Source of the DNA: Ralstonia sp. UNC404CL21Col
GTDB lineage: Bacteria; Pseudomonadota; Gammaproteobacteria; Burkholderiales; Burkholderiaceae
Length of the DNA stretch: 64,000 nucleotides
Assembly (NCBI RefSeq): GCF_000620465.1
Contig: NZ_JIBE01000004.1
Coordinates: 1,240,001-1,304,000, forward strand
Direction of reading: 5' to 3'
Of this stretch, positions 43,959 to 51,507 are shown in pieces (position 1 is the first letter of the stretch; each line of letters begins with the position of its first letter). Made by a program: the position numbers and the translations under genes. The notes beneath the pieces are model-generated. The model had not been told where the DNA came from. It saw only the letters and a list, made by a program, of their open reading frames with translations, and did not search any database.

Positions 43959-45671
43959 TTATACCGCTTCTGCCTCGCTCTTGCCGCTGCGCAGCATGCC
44001 GTTGCCGGCACGTGCAATGAGTTGATTGACGCCGCCCACTACGGCGCGGATCGACGCCGTCGTGAGGTTGGCATCCACGCCCACGCCGAACACGCTGCCC
44101 GCCACGCCCGGCGCGGCCATTTCGGCAAACGCGATGGCATCGGCATTGGCGCCCTGGCCCAACGCGCGCTCTTCGTAGTGATGGATCGACACGGGCGCTG
44201 CCAGCACGTGCGACAGCGCATGCACCAGCGCATCGAGCGGTCCGTTACCGGTGCCTTCGCAGATGTGCTCGCGGTCTGCAATGTTGACCACCAGGCGGAT
44301 GTGCTGGCTGCCGTCATCGCGCTCGGTCAGGCGGTGTGATACGTAGCCGATCGCGCCATCGCCGCGCAGATAGGTCTGCTGGAAGAGCGCCCAGATGTCG
44401 GCGCCCGTGGCTTCGCGGCCGCTCTCATCGGTCAGCTGCTGCACGGTGCTGCTGAATTCCACCTGCAGGCGGCGCGGCATGGCCACGCCATAGCCGGATT
44501 CCAGCAGGTACGCGATGCCGCCTTTGCCGGACTGGCTGTTCACACGAATGATCGAGTCATACGTGCGGCCCACGTCGGCGGGGTCGATCGGCAGGTAGGG
44601 CATTTCCCACAGCGCATCGGGCTTCTGCACTGCAAAGCCCTTCTTGATCGCATCCTGGTGCGAGCCGGAGAACGCCGTGAACACCAGGTCGCCCACGTAC
44701 GGATGGCGCGGATGCACCGGCAGCTGCGTGCAGTCCTCGCAGGTCCGTGCCACGTCATTGATGTGCGAGAAATCCAGCTCCGGATCCACGCCTTGCGAAT
44801 ACAGGTTCAACGCAAGCGTGACGAGATCCACGTTGCCGGTGCGCTCGCCATTGCCGAACAGGCAGCCTTCCACGCGATCGGCGCCGGCCATCACGGCCAG
44901 TTCAGCCGCTGCCACGGCAGTGCCGCGGTCATTGTGCGGATGCACCGAGAGGATGATCGAATCGCGGCGCGCCAGGTTGCGATGCATCCATTCGATCTGG
45001 TCGGCGTAGATGTTTGGCGTGGCCATCTCCACCGTGGCAGGCAGGTTGAAGATGATCTTGTGCTCGGGCGTCGGCTCCCAGACTTCGGTCACCGCGTTGC
45101 AGACCTCCAGCGCAAAATCCAGCTCGGTGCCGCTGAAGACTTCAGGGCTGTACTGATACGTCCACTGCGTCTCGGGCATCGTCTGCGCAATTTCGCGGAT
45201 CAGCTTGGCGCTTTGCACGGCAATGCGCTTGACGCCTTCGCGGTCGGTGTTGAACACCGTGCGGCGGAACACCGGCGCGGTCGCGTTGTAGACGTGGATG
45301 ATGGCGCGTTTGGCGCCGCGCAGCGATTCCATCGTGCGGCGGATCAGGTCTTCGCGGGCCTGCGTGAGCACTTCGATGGCCACGCCGTCGGGGATGTGTC
45401 CGCCCTCGATCAGTTCGCGGACAAAATCAAAATCGGTTTGGGAGGCAGCGGGGAAAGCGGCTTCGATTTCCTTGAAGCCGATCTGCACGAGCATCTTGAA
45501 CATGCGCATCTTGCGCTCGGCGTTCATGGGCTCGAACAAGGCCTGGTTGCCGTCGCGCAGGTCCGTGCTCATCCAGATCGGGGCACGGGTGATTGTCTTG
45601 TTGGGCCAGGTGCGATCGGCGAGGGCGATGGCGGGGAAGGGGCGGTACTTGGTGGCGGGGTTCTTCAACAT
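43959..45671 (-). CDS. leuA: 2-Isopropylmalate synthase, type 2 LeuA
   Basis: A 570-residue enzyme that condenses acetyl-CoA with 2-oxoisovalerate, the first committed step of leucine synthesis. The catalytic barrel opens with [16 protein letters not shown]; metal and base residues are in [16 protein letters not shown] and [13 protein letters not shown]. The C-terminal 130 residues are the LeuA dimer domain that binds leucine for feedback control. The length and N-terminus ([20 protein letters not shown]) are of the long LeuA2 type. The gene has no leuCDB neighbours. A long leader with two CTA-rich small ORFs precedes it, suggesting attenuation by leucine supply. Confidence 0.95.
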   Translation of the reverse strand: MLKNPATKYRPFPAIALADRTWPNKTITRAPIWMSTDLRDGNQALFEPMNAERKMRMFKMLVQIGFKEIEAAFPAASQTDFDFVRELIEGGHIPDGVAIEVLTQAREDLIRRTMESLRGAKRAIIHVYNATAPVFRRTVFNTDREGVKRIAVQSAKLIREIAQTMPETQWTYQYSPEVFSGTELDFALEVCNAVTEVWEPTPEHKIIFNLPATVEMATPNIYADQIEWMHRNLARRDSIILSVHPHNDRGTAVAAAELAVMAGADRVEGCLFGNGERTGNVDLVTLALNLYSQGVDPELDFSHINDVARTCEDCTQLPVHPRHPYVGDLVFTAFSGSHQDAIKKGFAVQKPDALWEMPYLPIDPADVGRTYDSIIRVNSQSGKGGIAYLLESGYGVAMPRRLQVEFSSTVQQLTDESGREATGADIWALFQQTYLRGDGAIGYVSHRLTERDDGSQHIRLVVNIADREHICEGTGNGPLDALVHALSHVLAAPVSIHHYEERALGQGANADAIAFAEMAAPGVAGSVFGVGVDANLTTASIRAVVGGVNQLIARAGNGMLRSGKSEAEAV

Positions 45672-45841
45672 GGTGAGTGCGTCCTGTGAGATCGAGATCG
45701 GTTTCGTACAACGGGGACGGCCGCGCGGGCAGCGTCCGGGGTGGCCGGAATCGGGTTCGGGAGGTGGCGGCCAGACAGCCACGGGCGCGTGGTCTGGCAA
45801 CCGGTCGGTAGTCGTAGCGAAAGCGGGATCGAGGCAGACAT
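45665..45841 (-). CDS. Upstream ORF overlapping leuA, possible second leader peptide
   Basis: A 58-codon frame opening at ATG 45841, seven bases after GGAG. Codons 7-11 read CTT TCG CTA CGA CTA, so two rare CTA leucine codons stand close to the start. Its TGA ends inside the leuA start region (leuA ATG is at 45671), so ribosomes finishing it could re-initiate on leuA. A strong hairpin at 45770-45798 (GCCAGAC arms) forms within it. The rest of the peptide has no family resemblance. Real translation is unproven. Confidence 0.4.
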   Translation of the reverse strand: MSASIPLSLRLPTGCQTTRPWLSGRHLPNPIPATPDAARAAVPVVRNRSRSHRTHSPC

Positions 45842-45953
45842 GAGGAAGCTCCAACGATTCGGCGCACGGACTGCGCCACACACAAGGCCCGTCGCCGCTT
45901 AGGGCACGGACCGGTCAAACACCGGAACGAGGGGGAAAGAGAGGTCTACGCGC

Positions 45954-46046
45954 TTACACGCGTAGTAGAGAAGCGGATAGCAGACCGCGCACGCACGAGA
46001 GGGTGCGGGCAGGAGCGGTACGGAGGGTGGTCTGCTGAGAATGCAT
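45954..46046 (-). CDS. leuA leader peptide with clustered rare leucine codons
   Basis: A 30-residue ORF beginning MHSQQTTLRT and ending LLSASLLRV. Near its end the leucines are CTG CTA ... CTA CTA, a cluster of a codon that is very rare in such GC-rich genomes. A perfect hairpin (CTACGCG and CGCGTAG, 45946-45965) overlaps the last codons, so a ribosome waiting on CTA for charged tRNA-Leu would keep it open. No terminator with a U-run is visible before leuA, so the switch may be Rho- or translation-based. A promoter places the transcript start at the ATG itself. Confidence 0.6.
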   Translation of the reverse strand: MHSQQTTLRTAPARTLSCVRGLLSASLLRV

Positions 46047-46052
46047 TTGGCG

Positions 46053-46082
46053 ATAGTGATGGGGAGGGCGGGGTGTTGTCAA
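46053..46082 (-). promoter_or_regulatory. Predicted promoter of the leuA leader
   Basis: TTGACA (46082-46077) is a perfect -35 box; CACTAT (46058-46053) lies 18 bases on. The expected transcript start is at or within a base of the leader ATG (46046), which would make the leader message leaderless. The rest of the 629-bp gap between leuA and the molybdenum hydroxylase holds no other gene that I can support. Confidence 0.55.
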
Positions 46083-46300
46083 GCTGCCTGGGCGGATTCC
46101 GGACCGTTTTTTTGGGGCAGATGAAACACCAGAGCCTGAGCCGACGAAAACGTGTGCAGCCCCGCCAAAAGCCATGTGATGTGGCGCCAGCAGAACCCAT
46201 CCGAACCTGCTTTAATACACCCCGTCCATGCCGCCAGCCCGCTATATCAATGGGTTTATAACGGCAAGACTCCCTCACGCCCCACAAGGAGAATCCCACA

Positions 46301-46759
46301 ATGGTCACGTTGAACATCAACGGCAAACCGGTGGAAGTTGATGCCGATCCGTCGACGCCGCTGCTCTGGGCGTTGCGCGACAACCTCGGCCTGACCGGCA
46401 CGAAATTCGGATGCGGCGTCGCATCGTGCGGCGCCTGCACGGTGCACCTGAACGGCCAGCCCACGCGCAGCTGCGTGCTGCCGATTTCTGCGGTGGCCGG
46501 CCAGCAGATCACCACGTCAGAACACATCGCCGATGACAAGGTCGGCAAGGCCGTGCTCGACGCCTGGGTCAAGCACGACGTGGCGCAATGCGGCTACTGC
46601 CAGAGCGGCCAGATGATGAGCGCGGTGGGTTTGCTGCGCACCAAGAAGAAGCCGACCGACGCCGATATCGACAGCGCGATGGCCGGCAATCTCTGCCGCT
46701 GCGCGACGTACCAACGCATTCGCGCGGCCATTCACGACGCCGCGAAATCGCTGGCCTGA
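46301..46759 (+). CDS. Molybdenum hydroxylase small [2Fe-2S] subunit (IorA-like)
   Basis: A 152-residue protein with an N-terminal plant-type ferredoxin domain (CGVASCGACTVHL) and a C-terminal four-helix domain with the second cluster (CGYCQSGQMM and NLCRCATYQRIR). This is the iron-sulfur subunit of the isoquinoline 1-oxidoreductase/aldehyde oxidase branch. It passes electrons from the molybdenum site to an external acceptor, as there is no FAD subunit gene. ATG 46301 follows AAGGAGAA, and the large subunit starts 19 bases after its stop. Confidence 0.92.
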   Translation: MVTLNINGKPVEVDADPSTPLLWALRDNLGLTGTKFGCGVASCGACTVHLNGQPTRSCVLPISAVAGQQITTSEHIADDKVGKAVLDAWVKHDVAQCGYCQSGQMMSAVGLLRTKKKPTDADIDSAMAGNLCRCATYQRIRAAIHDAAKSLA

Positions 46760-46778
46760 GTCCACCGGAGAATTCACG

Positions 46779-49022
46779 ATGCGTATTCGAAATCTTGAAG
46801 CGCTGGCCGGTGGCGGCGCGCAACATCAACCGGCGTCTGCGGAGGCCGGGTCGGCCACGCTTGACCGACGCAGCTTTCTGAAGCTCACGACGCTGGCCGG
46901 CGGCGGCCTGGCGTTGGGCGTGGTGCCGGTGTTGGCGGGCGCGCAGGACGCCAAGGCCAAGCCGCCATCGCCGCCGCAGGCATTCATCATCATTGCGCCG
47001 GACAACACCGTCACCGTGGCGGTGAACCGGCTCGAGTTCGGTCAGGGTGTGCACACGGCATTGCCGATGGCGCTGGCCGAAGAACTCGACGTGGATTGGC
47101 GCAACGTGCGCGGCATGTTGGCGCCCGCAGGCGATCCGTACAAGGACCCGGGCTTCGGCATCCAGATGACCGGCGGCTCGACGGCGCTGAATCACTCGTT
47201 CCAGCAATATCGCGAGCTGGGCGGTCGCGCGCGTGCCATGTTGATCTCGGCGGCGGCCGAGCGCTGGAAGGTCGATCCGTCGACATGCCGCACCGCCAAT
47301 GGCGTGGTCACGTCGGGCAGCCACCGGGCCACCTACGGCGAACTTGCTCAGGCCGCGATGGCGCTGCCGGTGCCGGCGCAGGTCACGCTCAAGAACCCGT
47401 CGCAGTTCCGCATTGTCGGCAAGCCCACGCCGCGCCTTGATGCGCGCGCGAAGCTCGACAGCTCGCTCAAGTTTGGTCTGGACACGCGTCTGCCCAACAT
47501 GAAAGTGGCCGTGCTGGCCCGCCCGCCGCGTTTTGGCGGCAAGGTGGCCAAGTACGACGCGGCGGCGGCCAAGGCGGTGAAGGGCGTGGTCGATGTGCTG
47601 CAGATCCCGACCGACCGGGGCGGCACGGGCGTTGCCGTCATCGCCGACGGATACTGGCCGGCCAAGCAGGGCCGCGACGCGCTGCAGGTCACGTGGGAAG
47701 ACGCCGGCTCGACGGTGTCCACGCCGGCGTTGATGGCGGAGTACAAGAAGCTCGCCGGCCAGCCCGGTACCGTGGCCAAGGCCGCGGACATGAGCGCCAT
47801 CCAATCCGCCGCAACGCGCATCCAGGCCGACTACGAGTTTCCTTACCTCGCGCACGCGCCAATGGAGCCGCTGAACTGCACGATCGATCTGCAGAAAGAC
47901 GGCGGCAAGACCACGGGCGCGAAGGTGTGGGTGGGCTCGCAGTTCCAGACCATCGATCAGGGCGCGATTGCCAAGGTGCTCGGCGTATCGCCCGAGAAGA
48001 TCGAGCTGAACACGATGATGGCGGGCGGTGGCTTTGGCCGGCGCGCGATCACCACGTCGGACTACGTGGTGGAAGCGGCCAACGTGGCGAAGGCCTATGC
48101 AGCCGCCGGACACAACGGCCCCGTCAAGGTGATCTGGAGCCGCGAAGACGACATCCGCGGCGGCTATTACCGCCCGATGCATCTGCACCGCGTCAACGTG
48201 GGCGTGGACAACAGCGGCAAGGTCGTCGGCTGGGACCACGTGATCGTCGGTCAGTCGATCCTCAAGGGCACGCCGTTCGAGGCCTTCATGGTCAAGAACG
48301 GGGTGGACGAGACCATGGTCGAGGGCGTGATCGAAAACGACTACGGCTTCCCGATGCAGCTGACGGTGCACCATCCGGACGTGAACGTGCCGGTGCTGTG
48401 GTGGCGTTCCGTGGGCCACACGCATACGGCCTACGTGATGGAAACGATGGTGGACGAGGTGGCGCACGCGGCCAAGCAGGACCCGGTCGCTTTCCGTCTC
48501 GCGCGCTTTACCGGCAAGGAGCATGAACGCCATCGTGCGGCGCTGCAGCTGGCTGTCGACAAGTCCGGCTACGGCAAGCGCAAGCTGCCCAAGGGCCAGG
48601 CCTGGGGCGTGGCGGTGCATGCGTCGTTCGAGTCGGTGGTGGCCTATGTGGTGGAGGTGTCGGTCGACCAGGGCAAGCCGCGCGTGCATCGTGTCACCGC
48701 AGGCGTGCATGCCAACCGCGTGGTCAACCCGATGGGCGCGGAAGCGCAGATCCAGGGTGCCTGCGTATTTGGCCTGGCGATGATCCAGCCGGGCTTTGCC
48801 ATCGACATCGAAAACGGTGCCACCAAGAACAGCAACTTCACCGACTTCCCGCCCGTGCGCATGCCGGACGCACCGCCGGTCAACGTGTTCTTCGTGCCGT
48901 CGGAAGATAATCCGACCGGCCTGGGCGAGCCCGGCACGCCGCCGATTGCACCGGCGGTTGCCAACGCGCTGTTCACCCTGACCGGCAAGCGTCAGCGCAA
49001 GCTGCCGTTCGACACGGTGTAG
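46779..49022 (+). CDS. Molybdenum hydroxylase large subunit (IorB-like), Tat-exported
   Basis: A 747-residue molybdopterin-binding subunit of the xanthine dehydrogenase family. A Tat signal (DRRSFLKLTTLAGGG, residues about 29-43) points to a periplasmic enzyme assembled with its small subunit. Blocks of the IorB group are GQGVHTALPMALAEELDVDW, MTGGSTALNHSF, FPYLAHAPMEPLNC and GGGFGRR. GEPGTPPIAPAVANAL at the C-terminus carries the general-base glutamate. The substrate could be an N-heterocycle or an aldehyde. A MocA-like gene that could finish its cytosine-type cofactor is 580 bases downstream. Confidence 0.9.
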   Translation: MRIRNLEALAGGGAQHQPASAEAGSATLDRRSFLKLTTLAGGGLALGVVPVLAGAQDAKAKPPSPPQAFIIIAPDNTVTVAVNRLEFGQGVHTALPMALAEELDVDWRNVRGMLAPAGDPYKDPGFGIQMTGGSTALNHSFQQYRELGGRARAMLISAAAERWKVDPSTCRTANGVVTSGSHRATYGELAQAAMALPVPAQVTLKNPSQFRIVGKPTPRLDARAKLDSSLKFGLDTRLPNMKVAVLARPPRFGGKVAKYDAAAAKAVKGVVDVLQIPTDRGGTGVAVIADGYWPAKQGRDALQVTWEDAGSTVSTPALMAEYKKLAGQPGTVAKAADMSAIQSAATRIQADYEFPYLAHAPMEPLNCTIDLQKDGGKTTGAKVWVGSQFQTIDQGAIAKVLGVSPEKIELNTMMAGGGFGRRAITTSDYVVEAANVAKAYAAAGHNGPVKVIWSREDDIRGGYYRPMHLHRVNVGVDNSGKVVGWDHVIVGQSILKGTPFEAFMVKNGVDETMVEGVIENDYGFPMQLTVHHPDVNVPVLWWRSVGHTHTAYVMETMVDEVAHAAKQDPVAFRLARFTGKEHERHRAALQLAVDKSGYGKRKLPKGQAWGVAVHASFESVVAYVVEVSVDQGKPRVHRVTAGVHANRVVNPMGAEAQIQGACVFGLAMIQPGFAIDIENGATKNSNFTDFPPVRMPDAPPVNVFFVPSEDNPTGLGEPGTPPIAPAVANALFTLTGKRQRKLPFDTV

Positions 49023-49045
49023 TTGTCATCATCGCGTGATGAGAT

Positions 49046-49079
49046 GAAAGCCGGCATGCAGTCCTGTGTGCCGGCTTTC
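49046..49079 (+). terminator. Possible terminator after the molybdenum hydroxylase genes
   Basis: A perfect 11-bp stem (GAAAGCCGGCA at 49046-49056 with its complement at 49069-49079) and a 12-base loop lie 24 bases past the stop. The following bases (TCTCGTTCTTG) are only weakly U-rich. Confidence 0.55.
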
Positions 49080-49166
49080 TCGTTCTTGCAGCCTCGTATC
49101 CCCCCAGTTTTGCGGACCGATTCTTGCGTCCGCGATTGCGTCGTTCACCCACCGGAGGAGCATGTC

Positions 49167-49601
49167 ATGGCATTGAATATCCTGTACACCGCCCACGCCA
49201 AGGCCACAGGCGGCCGCAACGGCCACACGCAAACCGAAGACGGCCAGGTCTCGCACGACCTGTCGGTGCCCAAGGCCATGGGCGGCCCCGGCAAGCCGAA
49301 TACCACCACGCCCGAAGACCTGTTTGCCGCCGGCTATGCCGCGTGCTTCGGCTCGGCGTGCGACTTTGTCGCCAAGAGCATGCTCAAGCTCAATCCCAGC
49401 AACATCGAGATCCACTGCGATGTCGGGATCGGCACGCGCGATGAAGGCGGTTTCGGCCTGAAGGTCGGATTGACCGCGCGGATCAGCGGGCTGTCGCAAG
49501 CCGATGCCGAGAAGCTGGTGGCCCAGGCGCATCAGGTGTGCCCGTATTCGAACGCCACGCGCAACAACGTGGAAGTCACCCTCAAGACCGAGGTGGTCTG
49601 A
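49167..49601 (+). CDS. ohr: Organic hydroperoxide resistance protein, Ohr/OsmC family
   Basis: A 144-residue thiol peroxidase that reduces organic hydroperoxides, normally with lipoyl proteins as electron donor. The peroxidatic cysteine is in AAGYAACFGSACDF and the resolving cysteine in AHQVCPYSNATR; the N-terminus LNILYTAHAKATGGRNG is typical of Ohr. The start is ATG 49167 behind GGAGGAG; an out-of-frame ATG is five bases earlier. Its stop overlaps the start of the MocA-like gene by one base (TGATG), an unusual pairing. No OhrR gene is nearby. Confidence 0.92.
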   Translation: MALNILYTAHAKATGGRNGHTQTEDGQVSHDLSVPKAMGGPGKPNTTTPEDLFAAGYAACFGSACDFVAKSMLKLNPSNIEIHCDVGIGTRDEGGFGLKVGLTARISGLSQADAEKLVAQAHQVCPYSNATRNNVEVTLKTEVV

Positions 49602-50197
49602 TGCTGCAGCGGCCTGCTGTTGGCGTGTTGCTGGCCGCGGGCCGCGGCAGCCGGTTTGATGCGGCGGGCGTGGCCAACAAGCTGCTTGCCCCGCTGCCCG
49701 ATGGAACGCCCGTGGCGGTGCAGGCCGCGCGGCACCTGAAGCAGGCATTGGGCGACGTGGTGGCAGTGGTGCCCGCCGCTGCCACGCATGGCGCGCAGGT
49801 CGATCAACTGGCCGCGCTGTTGACCGAGGCCGGTTGCGAAGTCTTGCGCTGCCCCGACGCTGCACGTGGCATGGGCGCCAGCCTGGCTGCCGGCGTAGCC
49901 GCACGCCCGCAAGCCAGCGGATGGATCATCGCCCTGGCCGACATGCCTTGGATTGCCCCTGACACCATCACCCAGATCGCAAGCGCAGTGGACCCACACC
50001 GTTGCGTTGCGCCCTTTCATGCCGGGCAGCGGGGCCACCCGATCGGCTTCGGCGCCGACTTCTTCGCGGGCCTGACATCGCTCGACGGCGACGAGGGCGC
50101 GCGGCGGCTGATCGATCCTGCCAAGCTCATCCGCATCGAGACTGATGACGCCGGCGTCCTGCGTGATGTCGATACGCCGGCCGATCTCGCCCGCTGA
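49601..50197 (+). CDS. MocA/MobA-like nucleotidyltransferase (molybdenum cofactor cytidylyltransferase)
   Basis: A 198-residue nucleotidyltransferase. VGVLLAAGRGSRFDAAGVAN is the nucleotide loop (LAAGxGxRF), ALADMPWI holds the metal-binding aspartate and GQRGHPIGFG the cofactor-binding region. MocA attaches CMP to the pterin for xanthine-oxidase-family enzymes, which fits the IorAB-like genes upstream. ATG 49601 overlaps the ohr stop by one base, so the gene is translated with ohr. No XdhC-type insertion chaperone is in the window. Confidence 0.85.
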   Translation: MLQRPAVGVLLAAGRGSRFDAAGVANKLLAPLPDGTPVAVQAARHLKQALGDVVAVVPAAATHGAQVDQLAALLTEAGCEVLRCPDAARGMGASLAAGVAARPQASGWIIALADMPWIAPDTITQIASAVDPHRCVAPFHAGQRGHPIGFGADFFAGLTSLDGDEGARRLIDPAKLIRIETDDAGVLRDVDTPADLAR

Positions 50198-50398
50198 CCC
50201 AACCACGTTGGCGTACAACGACGCACTGCAGAACATCACGATGTGCTGACCGGAGAGATCGTCTTCATCGACTTGGCCCGGAGTGCTCGGGAGCCCGAGC
50301 ACGGTGATCGACCATCGGCCAAGCAGGTCCAGCGCTACGCGCCACGTCGTCTTCCCCGAGAGCGCCGTGCGCGACGGCGTTGGATGCATGCGCCGCTC

Positions 50399-50736
50399 TC
50401 AAACATTCGATGTCCACAGTCCAACACCGGCGCGCCACCGTCAAACAGTGGCGCGCGGCCCTCAGAGGCCCGAACGCGGCCCAAAAACATCCGACCCATC
50501 GGAGCTTCGAGGGCCGAGCTTCGCCGTCAAAGACTCGACGTTGACCTGTTGAGGCTGAAGCGCCACCGTCCGAGGCTCGAAGGCGGCTGTCGGAGGTCGG
50601 AAATGTCGAGCTTCAAGAGCGGAGCGCGAGTGTTTGAGGCGCGTCTTCCACGCGCTGAGGGTCGATGCCGGATGTTGGAGGGGCATGTTCCGGCGTCAAG
50701 GGCTCGGGCACGGCGGTTTCAGGCTGACGTTTTCCC
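50399..50736. repeat. Degenerate 21-bp tandem repeat array (about 16 units)
   Basis: From 50399 the sequence can be cut every 21 bases into similar units. Examples are TCCAACACCGGCGCGCCAC (50420), TCAAACAGTGGCGCGCGGC (50441), TCAGAGGCCCGAACGCGGC (50462), TCCGAGGCTCGAAGGCGGC (50569), TCGGAGGTCGGAAATGTCG (50590) and GTTGGAGGGGCATGTTCCG (50674). The start TC/GT then GAGG/AAGG recurs best; one boundary near 50504-50526 is shifted by a few bases. Both strands stay open in one frame because 21 is a multiple of 3, giving a seven-residue pattern, but no start site or family supports a protein. The array fills a third of the 50198-51232 gap; I see no gene there. Confidence 0.6.
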
Positions 50737-50817
50737 GTAGGCATGGGTGTTCGCGGCTGATACACCTGATCGTGCGGGGAGGAGCAGACAAGGGCCGCGT
50801 TTCCAGCCGCTCCCCAC

Positions 50818-51032
50818 TTGTCCACAGCAACGCGCACACCGCTTGCAAAACCCACCGCAACCAGTTGACGGAAAAGGGTTTGTTGCACGATGTAACAGCC
50901 CCGTCCGATGTGGATAACTTTGTGCGGGTGCACCCGTTTCATTTGATCTGCATGTTTGCCCAAACCCGTCAAGCCCTTTTGTGACTTGGGTCTCGGCAGA
51001 CCGGGCGGGTTATGCACAGAACATGTGGATAA
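50818..51032. other. Cluster of four DnaA-box-like sites
   Basis: TTATNCACA-type 9-mers occur four times in 215 bp: TTGTCCACA at 50818 (one mismatch), TTATCCACA on the minus strand at 50909-50917, TTATGCACA at 51010-51018 and TTATCCACA on the minus strand at 51024-51032. The last two are five bases apart. They lie in the same gene-free gap as the 21-bp array. Such clusters mark replication origins or DnaA-titrating or reactivating sites; no rep, par or dnaA gene is in the window, so an origin is not claimed. Confidence 0.6.
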
Positions 51033-51232
51033 GTCTGTGGGAAACACCATCCGAGCCGCGTGGCGACGGCTTTCGGTCGGCGCTGCTTGCGAATGCGGCA
51101 CGGCTGCTCAGACGCCCCGGCGCTGCACATTGCAACGATTGATTACAACTTGAAACAGCATGTCGCGCACCCGTTGACCAAACTGCCGGTACGCGATTGC
51201 TGATCGCGACCGACGCATTCAAGGAGAAAAAC

Positions 51233-51436
51233 ATGGTTCGGGTACTGACGATTCTGCTGGCCGGTGCCACCTTGCTGAGCGCAACCGGCTGTGCCGATAT
51301 GACGGCACGTCAACGCAATACCGCCATCGGTGCGGGTGTGGGTGGGTTGGCCGGCGCTGCGCTGATTGGCGGCCCGGGTGCCACGCTGGGGGGTGCCGCA
51401 CTGGGCGGCCTGGTGGGCAACGTATCGACGCGTTGA
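51233..51436 (+). CDS. Small glycine-zipper outer-membrane lipoprotein (OsmB-like)
   Basis: A 67-residue lipoprotein. The signal peptide ends in the lipobox LLSATGC, and the mature part is mostly a glycine zipper (GAGVGGLAGAALIGGPG, then GGAALGGLVGN) of the kind found in OsmB and SlyB. ATG 51233 follows AAGGAG; the longer frame has no site. The protein is expected in the outer membrane as an envelope-stress component. It is followed by a strong terminator and is a single-gene unit. Confidence 0.85.
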   Translation: MVRVLTILLAGATLLSATGCADMTARQRNTAIGAGVGGLAGAALIGGPGATLGGAALGGLVGNVSTR

Positions 51437-51469
51437 TTTCGGTTCGACCTGAGCGTCGAGCCCAAAAGG

Positions 51470-51507
51470 AAACGGACCCGAGGTCAAACCTTTGGGTCCG
51501 TTTTTTT
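51470..51507 (+). terminator. Rho-independent terminator, shared by convergent genes
   Basis: A 10-bp stem (AAACGGACCC at 51470-51479 with 51494-51503) is followed by a run of T to 51507. The left side is preceded by AAAAGG, so it may also stop transcripts from the convergent GGDEF-EAL gene, whose stop codon sits in the T-run. Confidence 0.88.

Noticed and set aside
46569-48710. A 713-codon open frame on the minus strand
   Set aside because: It is antisense to the molybdenum hydroxylase large subunit, His/Arg/Val-rich, with no recognisable motif.
50243-50740. A possible 165-residue Arg-rich protein with heptad repeats
   Set aside because: The frame stays open because the underlying DNA repeat has a 21-base period. 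There is no convincing ribosome-binding site, and other frames are also open, so I describe it as a DNA repeat.
50399-51032. A plasmid or chromosome replication origin
   Set aside because: The repeats are too degenerate for iterons, and no rep, par or dnaA gene is in the 64 kb. The DnaA-box cluster is reported only as a candidate site.
50613-51101. A 162-codon minus-strand frame through the DnaA-box cluster
   Set aside because: No family resemblance, no ribosome-binding site, and it crosses several short inverted sites. It is probably chance.
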